From the NCBI GenBank assembly GCA_964425275.1, contig CAYRLZ010000074.1, positions 1 through 11,312 of the forward strand: a stretch of DNA of 11,312 nt, written 5' to 3'. The notes under the pieces were generated by a model that ran no database searches, was not told where the DNA came from, and saw nothing but the letters and a program-made list of their open reading frames with translations. Position 1 is the stretch's first letter. Every line of letters begins with the position of its first letter. The DNA comes from CAYRLZ01 sp964425275. GTDB taxonomy: Bacteria; Hydrothermota; Tepidihabitantia; Tepidihabitantales; JBDRVQ01. This document shows, in pieces, positions 1 to 5,343 of the stretch. Both the position numbers and the translations under genes were made by a program.

Positions 1-308
1 ATGGTTGTCTTATGGGAAAACGGGTTTGGGGCTGGTGGATAGAGTTTCGTCTCTCTTATCTTTTCAAAAGATCTCACTTCTCTTTCTTCTTCTTTTATTC
101 CGACCTGTGGTTCTGGTACCCAGAATCCGATATGGGCGATAAGATTTGAGGTGGTTATTTTACCGATTGCGGTCTGGGAGATAGTTGAGAGAGAGCGATA
201 GGCACCAGTCATATCTCCGCCACCACTGGCGATAACCTGCCATCGGCAAAAATAAGGCTGGGCAAAAGTGAGAGTAAAGAAGATAAATACGGCAATGAGC
301 CGATTCAT
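1..308 (-). CDS. Exported protein with PNPF-type C-terminal sorting motif (partial, 3' end off window)
   Basis: Translating the minus strand from the ATG at 308 gives 102 residues, open to the window edge. The start MNRLIAVFIFFTLTFAQ is a typical Sec signal peptide, with a hydrophobic core at about residues 4-15. Next comes WQVIASGGGDMTGAYRSL, then ISQTAIG and AHIGFWVP, which resembles a short exported family with an 'ASGGG...GTIGQ...GGFW' pattern. The visible part ends LYPPAPNPFSHKTT, matching the start of the FlgD-like or type IX-like sorting domain (usually YPNPFNPxT), of which some 60-80 residues would lie beyond base 1. The gene starts 7 bases after the stop of the upstream surface-protein gene, with AGGTGGG just before the ATG, so the two are probably co-transcribed. 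The exported nature is well supported. Function is unknown. Confidence 0.75.
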   Translation of the reverse strand, partial: MNRLIAVFIFFTLTFAQPYFCRWQVIASGGGDMTGAYRSLSTISQTAIGKITTSNLIAHIGFWVPEPQVGIKEEEREVRSFEKIRETKLYPPAPNPFSHKTT

Positions 309-315
309 AACCCAC

Positions 316-2109
316 CTACCTTCTCATCTCTTCTATCCTTGGATTTTTCATTTCCTCGTATCTTCTTCTTCCTTCTGGTGTGCGGAAGTTAATACCGGTT
401 GCCTTCCCTTCGCGCTCTAACTGTTCCATACAACCGGAAAGGAACTCGTCGTCAAGCATTCGGTTAGCCAGTGCTCCGGTTTTTGGTTGTTCAATGGGCA
501 TCAATCTTCTTATTACTTCTGCTGAGACATCGGCTCTTTCCCCAGTTACTTGCCAGTAGACTTTGGTTCCGGGTTTACCGCCGATGACGAACGTATTGCC
601 TTTAATTTCTTCGGCAACATAGACATCCGATGTTCCAACACCAGTGAGTTGGATGTGGGCATTGCGATTGAGGGCGGAGAAGTAGTCAGGGAGTTTCACT
701 TCGGCTCGGCCGTTGGCATCAAGAATAACGGAACCGCGGTAGATATTAAGCGTCTCTGGTCCTTCAACGAAGTAGTGGTTAAGGATTTTATGATATGGGT
801 CAAGGGGGTGGTCAATGGTGAAAGAGCCACCGGCTTTGGAGAGCGTGCCACAGCACAGTTGGTTGGAGGCGGTTGCGGTCTGACCATTGAATGCGGCGGA
901 GTTTGAATAACTTGAAGGCACAACCGAACGATAGCCAACTGCAAAGCTGTAATTTCCAGCAGCGGTGTCCGCATACCCGCCGGCAACTGTGGCAAAGTAG
1001 GAGGCAGTATTTTGAGATCCGCCGGCAACCGTGGCCCCGTAGCTCGAGGCGGTATTATGGTATCCGCCGCCAACCGTGGCATATTCACCCGAGCCGGTAT
1101 TTGAAAGTCCGCCGCCGATAACCGCAAAATTTGCCGCGGTGCGATTAAACCGACCGCCACTGATTGTGGTATAGGAGCTTTCCGCACGGTTCCTCTCACC
1201 ACCAATAGTGGCTGCATAACCCAAGGCAACGTTGTGATATCCTCCAGCAACGACCGTATAAGATCCAGATGCTGTGTCACTATAACCGCCACCAACAAAA
1301 GCCGATGAACCAGAGGCAGTATTTAGATACCCGCCAGAAACTGTGGCATTGTATCCCGAGGCAGTATTTAGATACCCGCCAGAAACCGTGGCCAGGAAGC
1401 CCGAGGCGGTATTTTGAGATCCGCCGGCAACCATGGCCCAGTTTCCCGAGGCGGTGTTGTCACGACCGCCCGCAATAGTGGCTACATCACCCGAGGCAAT
1501 ATTTTGATATCCACCACCAACTGTGGAACAAAAGTAGTCCTGTCCACTTGTTCCGGTTGTGCTGGCCACACCGAGATTGACATGGGTATGGCGTTTATTT
1601 CCATGAAGCATATTACCAACTCCACCCCGGGCAATGCCCAATGGTCGGATAGTATAAAGCACAGAATCCGGTGTGTCTCTAACCCAATCGTTATCCATTC
1701 CACTACTGTCGTTCTCTGGCGCCCAAGTATAACCAATCCACTTTAAAACCTGCCCCGTGCTGGCACCCATCTGATTTAAATCTTGTCCAACAATCGTGCC
1801 ATTAACAATCATACTGGAAGTTATGGAGTTTATTTGGTGTTCGTTCACATAACGCGCATCAAAGGCGGTTGTGTCTTTTCCTTGCAAGCGGTGGCTATTG
1901 CCAGAAACTCGGGCGCTATCAACGGCTGGTGCGGCTCGGGCGTAATCGGCGGTATCGGAGTAAGGTGCTTTGAAGTTAGCGGAAACATCTGCTCTTAAAA
2001 TCGTGCCATCTTGAATTTTAGCACTGGTTATCGTATTGTCCTTAATCTTAGTAGGGATGATGGTCGTATCCCGAATGTCTGAGGAATTTATTGTGCCATC
2101 AACAATCAT
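316..2109 (-). CDS. C-terminal fragment of frameshifted surface protein with YadA-head-like repeats
   Basis: This is the downstream 597 residues of one broken gene. Residues 1-130 hold loose 'DGTI..SDI.D.TI' repeats and a RYVNEHQINSITSSMIV motif that also occurs, broken, at the end of the upstream fragment. Residues 196-388 are 13 repeats of about 15 residues, roughly xVxGGxxNTASGxxA, like the left-handed beta-roll heads of YadA/Hep_Hag adhesins. Residues about 420-525 (SFTIDHPLDPYHKILNHYF ... YWQVTGERADV) match a C-terminal domain I associate with secreted bacterial repeat proteins of unknown function. The last 60 residues are charged. There is no trimeric autotransporter membrane anchor. 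The ATG at 2109 has no signal peptide and no well-placed ribosome site, so it is probably not a native start. Removing one 7-bp unit at 2113-2126 fuses it to the upstream fragment as a 780-residue exported protein. Confidence 0.8.
   Translation of the reverse strand: MIVDGTINSSDIRDTTIIPTKIKDNTITSAKIQDGTILRADVSANFKAPYSDTADYARAAPAVDSARVSGNSHRLQGKDTTAFDARYVNEHQINSITSSMIVNGTIVGQDLNQMGASTGQVLKWIGYTWAPENDSSGMDNDWVRDTPDSVLYTIRPLGIARGGVGNMLHGNKRHTHVNLGVASTTGTSGQDYFCSTVGGGYQNIASGDVATIAGGRDNTASGNWAMVAGGSQNTASGFLATVSGGYLNTASGYNATVSGGYLNTASGSSAFVGGGYSDTASGSYTVVAGGYHNVALGYAATIGGERNRAESSYTTISGGRFNRTAANFAVIGGGLSNTGSGEYATVGGGYHNTASSYGATVAGGSQNTASYFATVAGGYADTAAGNYSFAVGYRSVVPSSYSNSAAFNGQTATASNQLCCGTLSKAGGSFTIDHPLDPYHKILNHYFVEGPETLNIYRGSVILDANGRAEVKLPDYFSALNRNAHIQLTGVGTSDVYVAEEIKGNTFVIGGKPGTKVYWQVTGERADVSAEVIRRLMPIEQPKTGALANRMLDDEFLSGCMEQLEREGKATGINFRTPEGRRRYEEMKNPRIEEMRR
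946..1524 (-). repeat. 13 tandem YadA-head-like coding repeats, ~45-bp period
   Basis: Thirteen repeats of 15 codons lie in the surface-protein gene, two of them shortened to 14 codons (TIGGERNRAESSYT and TVAGGSQNTASYFA). The consensus is T-V-x-G-G-x-x-N-T-A-S-G-x-x-A. Most units have diverged in DNA sequence, but 1313-1347 and 1358-1392 are 35-base copies exactly 45 bases apart with one mismatch, so at least one unit is a recent duplication. Confidence 0.85.
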
Positions 2110-2665
2110 CCCACTCGTAACTCGTAATGGAATTTACCTGATTTTCGTTCACATAGCGACCATCAAGACCGCTGAGGTTAAGTCCGCCAATTCTTGTGGC
2201 GCCAAGTGCGCTGTCTGCATTTGCCGAACGTTCCGAGAGAAAGGAATAGGCAGAGGAAACTATTCTTAACCTCGGACTTAACTCCGGATTGTTTTCCACC
2301 TGTAAACTCAACCAGACCTGTCCATTTTCTGGAATAGAAGAGATTGGATTCGTTCGACCCAAGAGAACCGAAAATAATCCACCTTCCACTCTTACGGTCT
2401 GCGTCTCGGTCCAAAAGGGAGTGCCCCCGGTCTCCTGTGGGTAAAGCCGAAAAGTGAGTTGGTAGTCGCGGTTTGGAACCGGGTTGCCATATTCATCAGT
2501 CAGTTTGCCTTGATAGGAAAGCATCCGCGGGATAGTGATGGCATCAGTAGCGGTAGTCGGATTAGTGTTTTGGGTTGTGGCGGTAAAATCCCTCACCGGA
2601 AAAATCACCGCCTCTTGTCCAGCTAAAAGAACGGAAAGTAATAGGAAGAGAGAATAAAACTTCAT
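2099..2665 (-). CDS. N-terminal fragment (signal peptide + 'SYQGKLTD' module) of the same frameshifted surface protein
   Basis: The ATG at 2665 follows a strong Shine-Dalgarno sequence, GAGGAGGT (complement of 2669-2676), and a promoter at 2689-2716. The 188-residue product begins MKFYSLFLLLSVLLAGQEA, a Sec signal peptide. Residues about 47-140 (IPRMLSYQGKLTDEYGNPVP ... LRIVSSAYSF) form the module seen at the start of many exported tail-fibre-like or repeat proteins, where it probably makes an Ig-like beta domain. After RYVNENQVNSITS the frame runs into the unrelated residues YEWDDC and a TGA at 2099-2101. The other copy of this motif (RYVNEHQINSITSSMIV, coded near 1800-1850) continues without a break, which shows that the change here is an insertion. 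As written, the cell would make only a short secreted N-terminal piece. An assembly error cannot be excluded. Confidence 0.8.
   Translation of the reverse strand: MKFYSLFLLLSVLLAGQEAVIFPVRDFTATTQNTNPTTATDAITIPRMLSYQGKLTDEYGNPVPNRDYQLTFRLYPQETGGTPFWTETQTVRVEGGLFSVLLGRTNPISSIPENGQVWLSLQVENNPELSPRLRIVSSAYSFLSERSANADSALGATRIGGLNLSGLDGRYVNENQVNSITSYEWDDC
2113..2126. repeat. 7-bp perfect tandem duplication (ACTCGTA x2) causing the frameshift
   Basis: On the plus strand ACTCGTA occurs twice back to back, at 2113-2119 and 2120-2126. On the coding strand this reads TACGAGT TACGAGT. With one copy, the codons run AAT TCC ATT ACG AGT GGG ATG ATT (NSITSGMI) and match the second copy of the same motif downstream in the gene. 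With two copies the frame moves by one base and stops at 2099-2101. Confidence 0.9.
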
Positions 2666-2688
2666 ATTACCTCCTCACAATTATTATT

Positions 2689-2716
2689 ATTATAACCAAT
2701 AAAATTAATCGGTCAA
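2689..2716 (-). promoter_or_regulatory. Sigma70-type promoter for the surface-protein gene
   Basis: On the minus strand there is a TTGACC -35 (complement of 2711-2716), a 16-base spacer, and a perfect TATAAT -10 (complement of 2689-2694). Transcription should begin near 2682, giving a leader of about 17 bases that contains the GAGGAGGT ribosome site and ends at the ATG at 2665. A run of ATT/TTA triplets overlaps the -10 region. Confidence 0.7.
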
Positions 2717-3044
2717 CTATGTTAATAAAAGACCAGAGAAAAAGTAAAAACCAAATCGGCTCTTTTCTGGAAAGGACCGTTGGGGAAATTTAAGCAGGAT
2801 TTTATTAACAATAGAATTTTTTACCAAGATAGGCAAGAGTTCTAAGGTAGAAGCAAATAACATCAGTGATAACTCTCATATTCCTCTTAAACCCCATTCC
2901 CATAAGACCCAAGATTATTTGTCTCCTTTCCCCCTAATATTAGATTTTTAGTTAGAAAGAAAAGATTTTAGAGCCTTCTAAACCTGTTTAAGGGAAATAT
3001 TGACCACACCTCGGTCATTGCCAAGCAAGGGGATTTGATACCTT
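2717..3044. other. Intergenic region without a supported gene
   Basis: About 330 AT-rich bases lie between the fabF stop and the promoter of the surface-protein gene. I find no convincing reading frame, tRNA or DnaA box. There is the weak hairpin listed above, a small TGACC-N7-GGTCA inverted repeat at 3001-3017, and a loose inverted repeat (CCAGAG ... CTTTTCTGG) around 2734-2774. On the minus strand this last repeat is followed by TCTTTTATT and may be a second terminator just upstream of the next promoter. Confidence 0.5.
2951..2982 (-). terminator. Weak candidate terminator after fabF
   Basis: A 6-bp inverted repeat (TTTAGA 2967-2972 and TCTAAA 2977-2982, 4-base loop) is followed on the minus strand by a pyrimidine- and T-rich tract (complement of 2951-2966). 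It lies about 60 bases beyond the fabF stop. The stem is AT-rich and short, so this is only a candidate. Confidence 0.25.
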
Positions 3045-4283
3045 TCATTCCCATCGCTTGACACAGAGGCAGGTATTATGCCCACCAAATCCTAAGGAGT
3101 TAGATAGGGCCGCCCGAATTGGTAAGGCGCGGGCGCCCTCGGCACAATAGTCTAAATCCAGTTCCGGGTCAGGATTTTCTAAGTTTATTGTCGGGTGAAC
3201 CTTCTGATGATAGACCGAAAGGCAGGTGACAACAAACTCAATGGCACCCGCAGCACCCAGGGAATGACCGAGCATTGATTTGGTAGAGTTTACCACTATC
3301 TTCTTACTATGTTCACCAAAGAGATTTTTAATCGCCTTGGTTTCGGTTAGGTCATTAAGTTTTGTCGAGGTGCCGTGGGCATTTATGTAGTCAATTTCCT
3401 CCTTTTCTATTCGGGCATCAAGGATTGCCCTTCTCATCACCTCATAGGTTCCTTCACCCTCCGGGTTTGGGGCGGTGATATGGTAGGCATCAGCGGTTGC
3501 TCCGTAGCCGCAAAGTTCGCCGTAGATTTTAGCCCCACGCCTTTGAGCAAAACCTATCTCTTCTAAGATAACAGCCGCCGCTCCTTCGCTGATGACGAAT
3601 CCATCCCGGTTGAGGTCAAAGGGACGGGAGACCTTTTCCGGTTCCCCCTGGTTTTTGGATAAAGCGCCCATATTGGTAAAGGCGGCGATAGTATAGGCGG
3701 TGAGCGGCGCCTCGGTGCCACCAGCAATAATCACATCGGCATCACCATAGGCAATAAGACGAAAACTCTCACCAATCGCATGGGCACCAGAGGCGCAGGC
3801 CGAGACAGTGCAGAAGTTTGGTCCTTTAAGACCGTAAAGAATGGCGACCTGCCCGGAGGCGATATCCGGTATCATCGTTGGGATGAGTAGCGGTGAGACC
3901 CGTCTCGGTCCTTGGGTTAAAAACCTCTGATGCTCTCTTTCCCAGGTCTCAATCCCACCCATACCACTACCGATAATCACCCCAACCCTTTTGGTATCAA
4001 TTTGATTAAAATCCAATCCGGCATCACTGATTGCCTCGGCACAGGCCCAGAGGGCATACTGGGTGAAGAGGTCGGTCCGCTTTAGTAGTTTGGCATCAAA
4101 TTTCTGGGTGGGTGAGAAATCTGTTATCTCGCCAGCAATTTTTACCTCTAACTGCTCAGTAGGAAAACGGGTAATTCTCTTTATCCCACTACGACCAGCG
4201 AGGAGATTGGTAAATAATGTGGCGGAGTCAAGCCCAAGAGGTGTGCAAACTCCTAAACCGGTAACAACGACCCGTCGCCTCAT
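3045..4283 (-). CDS. fabF: Beta-ketoacyl-[ACP] synthase II
   Basis: This condensing enzyme elongates acyl-ACP with malonyl-ACP in the cytosolic type II fatty acid synthesis pathway. The 412-residue length is normal for FabF. The catalytic triad is intact: Cys163 in TVSACASGAHAIG, His303 in NAHGTSTKLND, and His340 in STKSMLGHSLGAAGA. The N-terminal VVVTGLGVCTPLG and the C-terminal SLGFGGHNTCL strand (the usual SFGFGGHN with Leu for Phe) also fit thiolase-fold KAS enzymes. Its ATG overlaps the acpP stop (ATGA, 4280-4283), so it is translated as the second gene of an acpP-fabF operon. The product therefore follows its own carrier-protein substrate. FabB-type KAS I is the alternative, but the length, the sequence around the active sites and the acpP linkage favour FabF. 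Confidence 0.95.
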   Translation of the reverse strand: MRRRVVVTGLGVCTPLGLDSATLFTNLLAGRSGIKRITRFPTEQLEVKIAGEITDFSPTQKFDAKLLKRTDLFTQYALWACAEAISDAGLDFNQIDTKRVGVIIGSGMGGIETWEREHQRFLTQGPRRVSPLLIPTMIPDIASGQVAILYGLKGPNFCTVSACASGAHAIGESFRLIAYGDADVIIAGGTEAPLTAYTIAAFTNMGALSKNQGEPEKVSRPFDLNRDGFVISEGAAAVILEEIGFAQRRGAKIYGELCGYGATADAYHITAPNPEGEGTYEVMRRAILDARIEKEEIDYINAHGTSTKLNDLTETKAIKNLFGEHSKKIVVNSTKSMLGHSLGAAGAIEFVVTCLSVYHQKVHPTINLENPDPELDLDYCAEGARALPIRAALSNSLGFGGHNTCLCVKRWE

Positions 4284-4519
4284 TTCTCTTTTAATCTCTC
4301 CTCAAGGTATTTTACCGCCTTGCCGACCGTGTCTAATTTCTGGGCATCGGCATCCGGAATATCAATATTAAACTTCTCCTCAAAGGCCATCACCAATTCC
4401 ACAACATCCAGGGAATCGGCATTCAGGTCCTCAGTGAAGACCGCATCTTCGGTTACCTTTTCTGGGGCAACATTCAATTTCTCAACGATGATGCTTTTCA
4501 CTTCATCAAATAATGCCAT
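4280..4519 (-). CDS. acpP: Acyl carrier protein
   Basis: This 79-residue acidic helical protein carries acyl intermediates of fatty acid synthesis on a 4'-phosphopantetheine arm. The attachment serine is Ser36 in the signature NADSLDVVELVMAFEEKF. The length and the start (MALFDEVKSIIVEKL) are normal for the family. The ATG at 4519 has a good ribosome site, AAGGAGGG (complement of 4524-4531), four bases upstream. It is the first gene of the minus-strand operon with fabF and is served by a consensus promoter at 4552-4580. A 16-bp AT-rich palindrome sits over the predicted transcription start. Its divergent pairing with rpmH couples lipid synthesis and ribosome or membrane-insertion genes at one promoter block. 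Confidence 0.96.
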   Translation of the reverse strand: MALFDEVKSIIVEKLNVAPEKVTEDAVFTEDLNADSLDVVELVMAFEEKFNIDIPDADAQKLDTVGKAVKYLEERLKEK

Positions 4520-4535
4520 TTTACCCTCCTTAAAT

Positions 4536-4551
4536 AAAACTTTTAAGTTTT
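4536..4551. promoter_or_regulatory. 16-bp palindrome over the acpP transcription start, candidate operator
   Basis: AAAACTT (4536-4542), TT, AAGTTTT (4545-4551) form two perfect 7-base arms. The site abuts the acpP -10 and spans about -6 to +10 of the predicted transcript, a position where a bound repressor would block initiation. I do not recognise it as a FapR or FabT site. In such AT-rich DNA chance is possible. Confidence 0.35.
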
Positions 4552-4580
4552 ATTATATTGACAATACAGAAATTTGTCAA
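4552..4580 (-). promoter_or_regulatory. Perfect sigma70 promoter for acpP-fabF (half of a symmetric bidirectional promoter)
   Basis: On the minus strand there is TTGACA (complement of 4575-4580), a 17-base spacer, and TATAAT (complement of 4552-4557). All twelve hexamer bases and the spacer length match consensus. Predicted +1 is near 4545, leaving about 25 bases of leader containing the ribosome site. It overlaps the opposite-strand rpmH promoter over almost its whole length. Confidence 0.85.
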
Positions 4581-4586
4581 TATATT
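4558..4586 (+). promoter_or_regulatory. Sigma70 promoter for the rpmH-rnpA-yidD-yidC-jag-mnmE cluster
   Basis: TTGACA (4558-4563), a 17-base spacer and TATATT (4581-4586) give 11 of 12 consensus hexamer bases. Transcription should start at about 4592-4594, on the rpmH ATG itself. Together with the acpP promoter it forms a mirror arrangement centred near 4569: each -35 touches the other promoter's -10. The -35 elements form the inverted repeat TTGACAA (4558-4564) / TTGTCAA (4574-4580). Confidence 0.85.
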
Positions 4587-4591
4587 TATAT

Positions 4592-4729
4592 ATGCCAAAA
4601 AGAACTTATCAGCCATCAAGGATTAAGCGAAAGCGAACGCATGGGTTTCGCCAGCGAATGTCTTCACCTGGTGGTCGGGAGGTCCTCCGCCGCCGGCGGC
4701 GGAAAGGGAGGAAGCGATTAACGGTATAA
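4592..4729 (+). CDS. rpmH: 50S ribosomal protein L34
   Basis: The 45-residue product MPKRTYQPSRIKRKRTHGFR... ending KGRKRLTV is a clear L34, a small basic protein of the large ribosomal subunit. The match to the family begins at the second residue or so, which fixes the start at the ATG at 4592. There is no Shine-Dalgarno sequence before it: the preceding bases are the AT-rich -10 region of the promoter, so the mRNA is probably leaderless. The Arg-rich segment VLRRRRRK is encoded by CGC CGC CGG CGG CGG, producing an 18-bp perfect GC palindrome (4686-4703). rnpA follows after 13 bases, the widely conserved rpmH-rnpA order. Confidence 0.95.
   Translation: MPKRTYQPSRIKRKRTHGFRQRMSSPGGREVLRRRRRKGRKRLTV
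4686..4703. repeat. 18-bp perfect GC palindrome inside rpmH
   Basis: TCCGCCGCC (4686-4694) is followed directly by its reverse complement GGCGGCGGA (4695-4703). In the mRNA it could fold as a stem of about 7 bp, nearly all G-C, with a CCGG loop, 40 bases upstream of the rnpA start codon. Confidence 0.7.
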
Positions 4730-4742
4730 CAGGTCTCTTTTT

Positions 4743-5102
4743 ATGGGAAAAAAAGAGGGCTTAAAAAAAGATGAAATCCTACGGAAGAGGAAGGAACTTT
4801 GGGGGATTAAAAAAGAAGGGAAGAAATTGACCAGTGCCTACTTCACTATCTATTACCAAGCCAGTAAAGAAGAAGGTAAGCGGAAAATCTGTTTTGCGGT
4901 TGACCGTGAGGTAAAAAAGGCAACCGAACGAAATTATCTCAAAAGGAGGATGCGTGAGGTCTACCGCCAAAATAAAGATTCCTTCCCCCTAAGTTTTTAC
5001 TACTTCATCCAGGCGAAGGCCTCTTCATTAAATCTACCCCATGATGCCTTTAAGAAAGAACTCTTTACTTTAACGCAGCGCATCAAGAATGAACTGGCTT
5101 AA
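4743..5102 (+). CDS. rnpA: Ribonuclease P protein component
   Basis: This is the small basic protein that binds the RNase P RNA and helps it recognise and cut the 5' leader of pre-tRNAs. The 119-residue length is typical. The diagnostic RNR motif is present as KKATERNYLKRRMREVYR (residues 58-75), and the N-terminal LKKDEILRKRKELWGIKKEGKK corresponds to the usual 'L.....F..V...GK' opening. The ATG lies 13 bases after the rpmH stop with only a weak upstream AGG, suggesting coupling to rpmH translation. Its 3' end overlaps yidD by 14 bases in another frame (the last codons read GAA CTG GCT TAA over ATG AAC TGG CTT AA). Confidence 0.93.
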   Translation: MGKKEGLKKDEILRKRKELWGIKKEGKKLTSAYFTIYYQASKEEGKRKICFAVDREVKKATERNYLKRRMREVYRQNKDSFPLSFYYFIQAKASSLNLPHDAFKKELFTLTQRIKNELA

Positions 5103-5343
5103 ATTAGTAATCCTTTTTCTCCTCAACTTATACCAGAAATTACTCTCGCCCTTTTTCCCTCCGGCCTGTCGGTTTTATCCCTCCTGTTCCCAATATTCCC
5201 TTTTGGCTATTCAGAATTATGGCCTGGGAAAAGGGTTGATCCTCACTTTGCTCCGTTTATTACGTTGCCACCCCCTCTCTTCGGGTGGGGTTGACTTTCC
5301 CGAAAGAATGGAAAAGAAGATATGGAAGACCAGAAGCAATTAA
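5089..5343 (+). CDS. yidD: Membrane protein insertion efficiency factor
   Basis: This short (84-residue) membrane-associated protein of the YidD/DUF37 family is thought to help YidC-dependent insertion of inner-membrane proteins. The family signature is complete: YQKLLSPFFPPACRFYPSCSQY (residues 15-36) with Cys27 and Cys33, an amphipathic stretch AIQNYGLGKGL, then RLLRCHPLSSGGVDFPE with Cys60. The N-terminal NWLKLVILFLLNLY is hydrophobic. The gene overlaps rnpA by 14 bases and yidC by 22 bases, a tightly packed arrangement that implies translational coupling. The order rnpA-yidD-yidC is the classic one. Confidence 0.93.
   Translation: MNWLKLVILFLLNLYQKLLSPFFPPACRFYPSCSQYSLLAIQNYGLGKGLILTLLRLLRCHPLSSGGVDFPERMEKKIWKTRSN

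Noticed and set aside
946..1524. Regular ~45-bp repeats that could suggest a CRISPR array
   Set aside because: The period has no unique spacers, the repeats are degenerate at DNA level but conserved as protein, and they are in frame within a long gene.
550..1746. Several open frames on both strands overlapping the surface-protein gene
   Set aside because: They arise because the 45-bp coding repeats keep several frames free of stops. They have low-complexity products, no ribosome sites, and lie inside the recognised repeat protein.
2095..2130. Programmed ribosomal frameshift or re-initiation joining the two surface-protein halves
   Set aside because: There is no slippery run or structure, and the ATG at 2109 has no usable ribosome site. 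A simple 7-bp duplication explains the break fully.
3001..3017. TGACC-N7-GGTCA inverted repeat after fabF as a terminator
   Set aside because: Only 5 bp of stem and no T-run follows on the fabF strand.
2717..3044. A small gene or RNA gene in the intergenic region
   Set aside because: There are no convincing start, ribosome-site and codon patterns, no tRNA-like TTCGA context and no strong long hairpin.
4520..4591. Replication origin beside rpmH
   Set aside because: The 72 bases are fully taken up by promoter elements and the acpP leader, and no DnaA boxes are seen.
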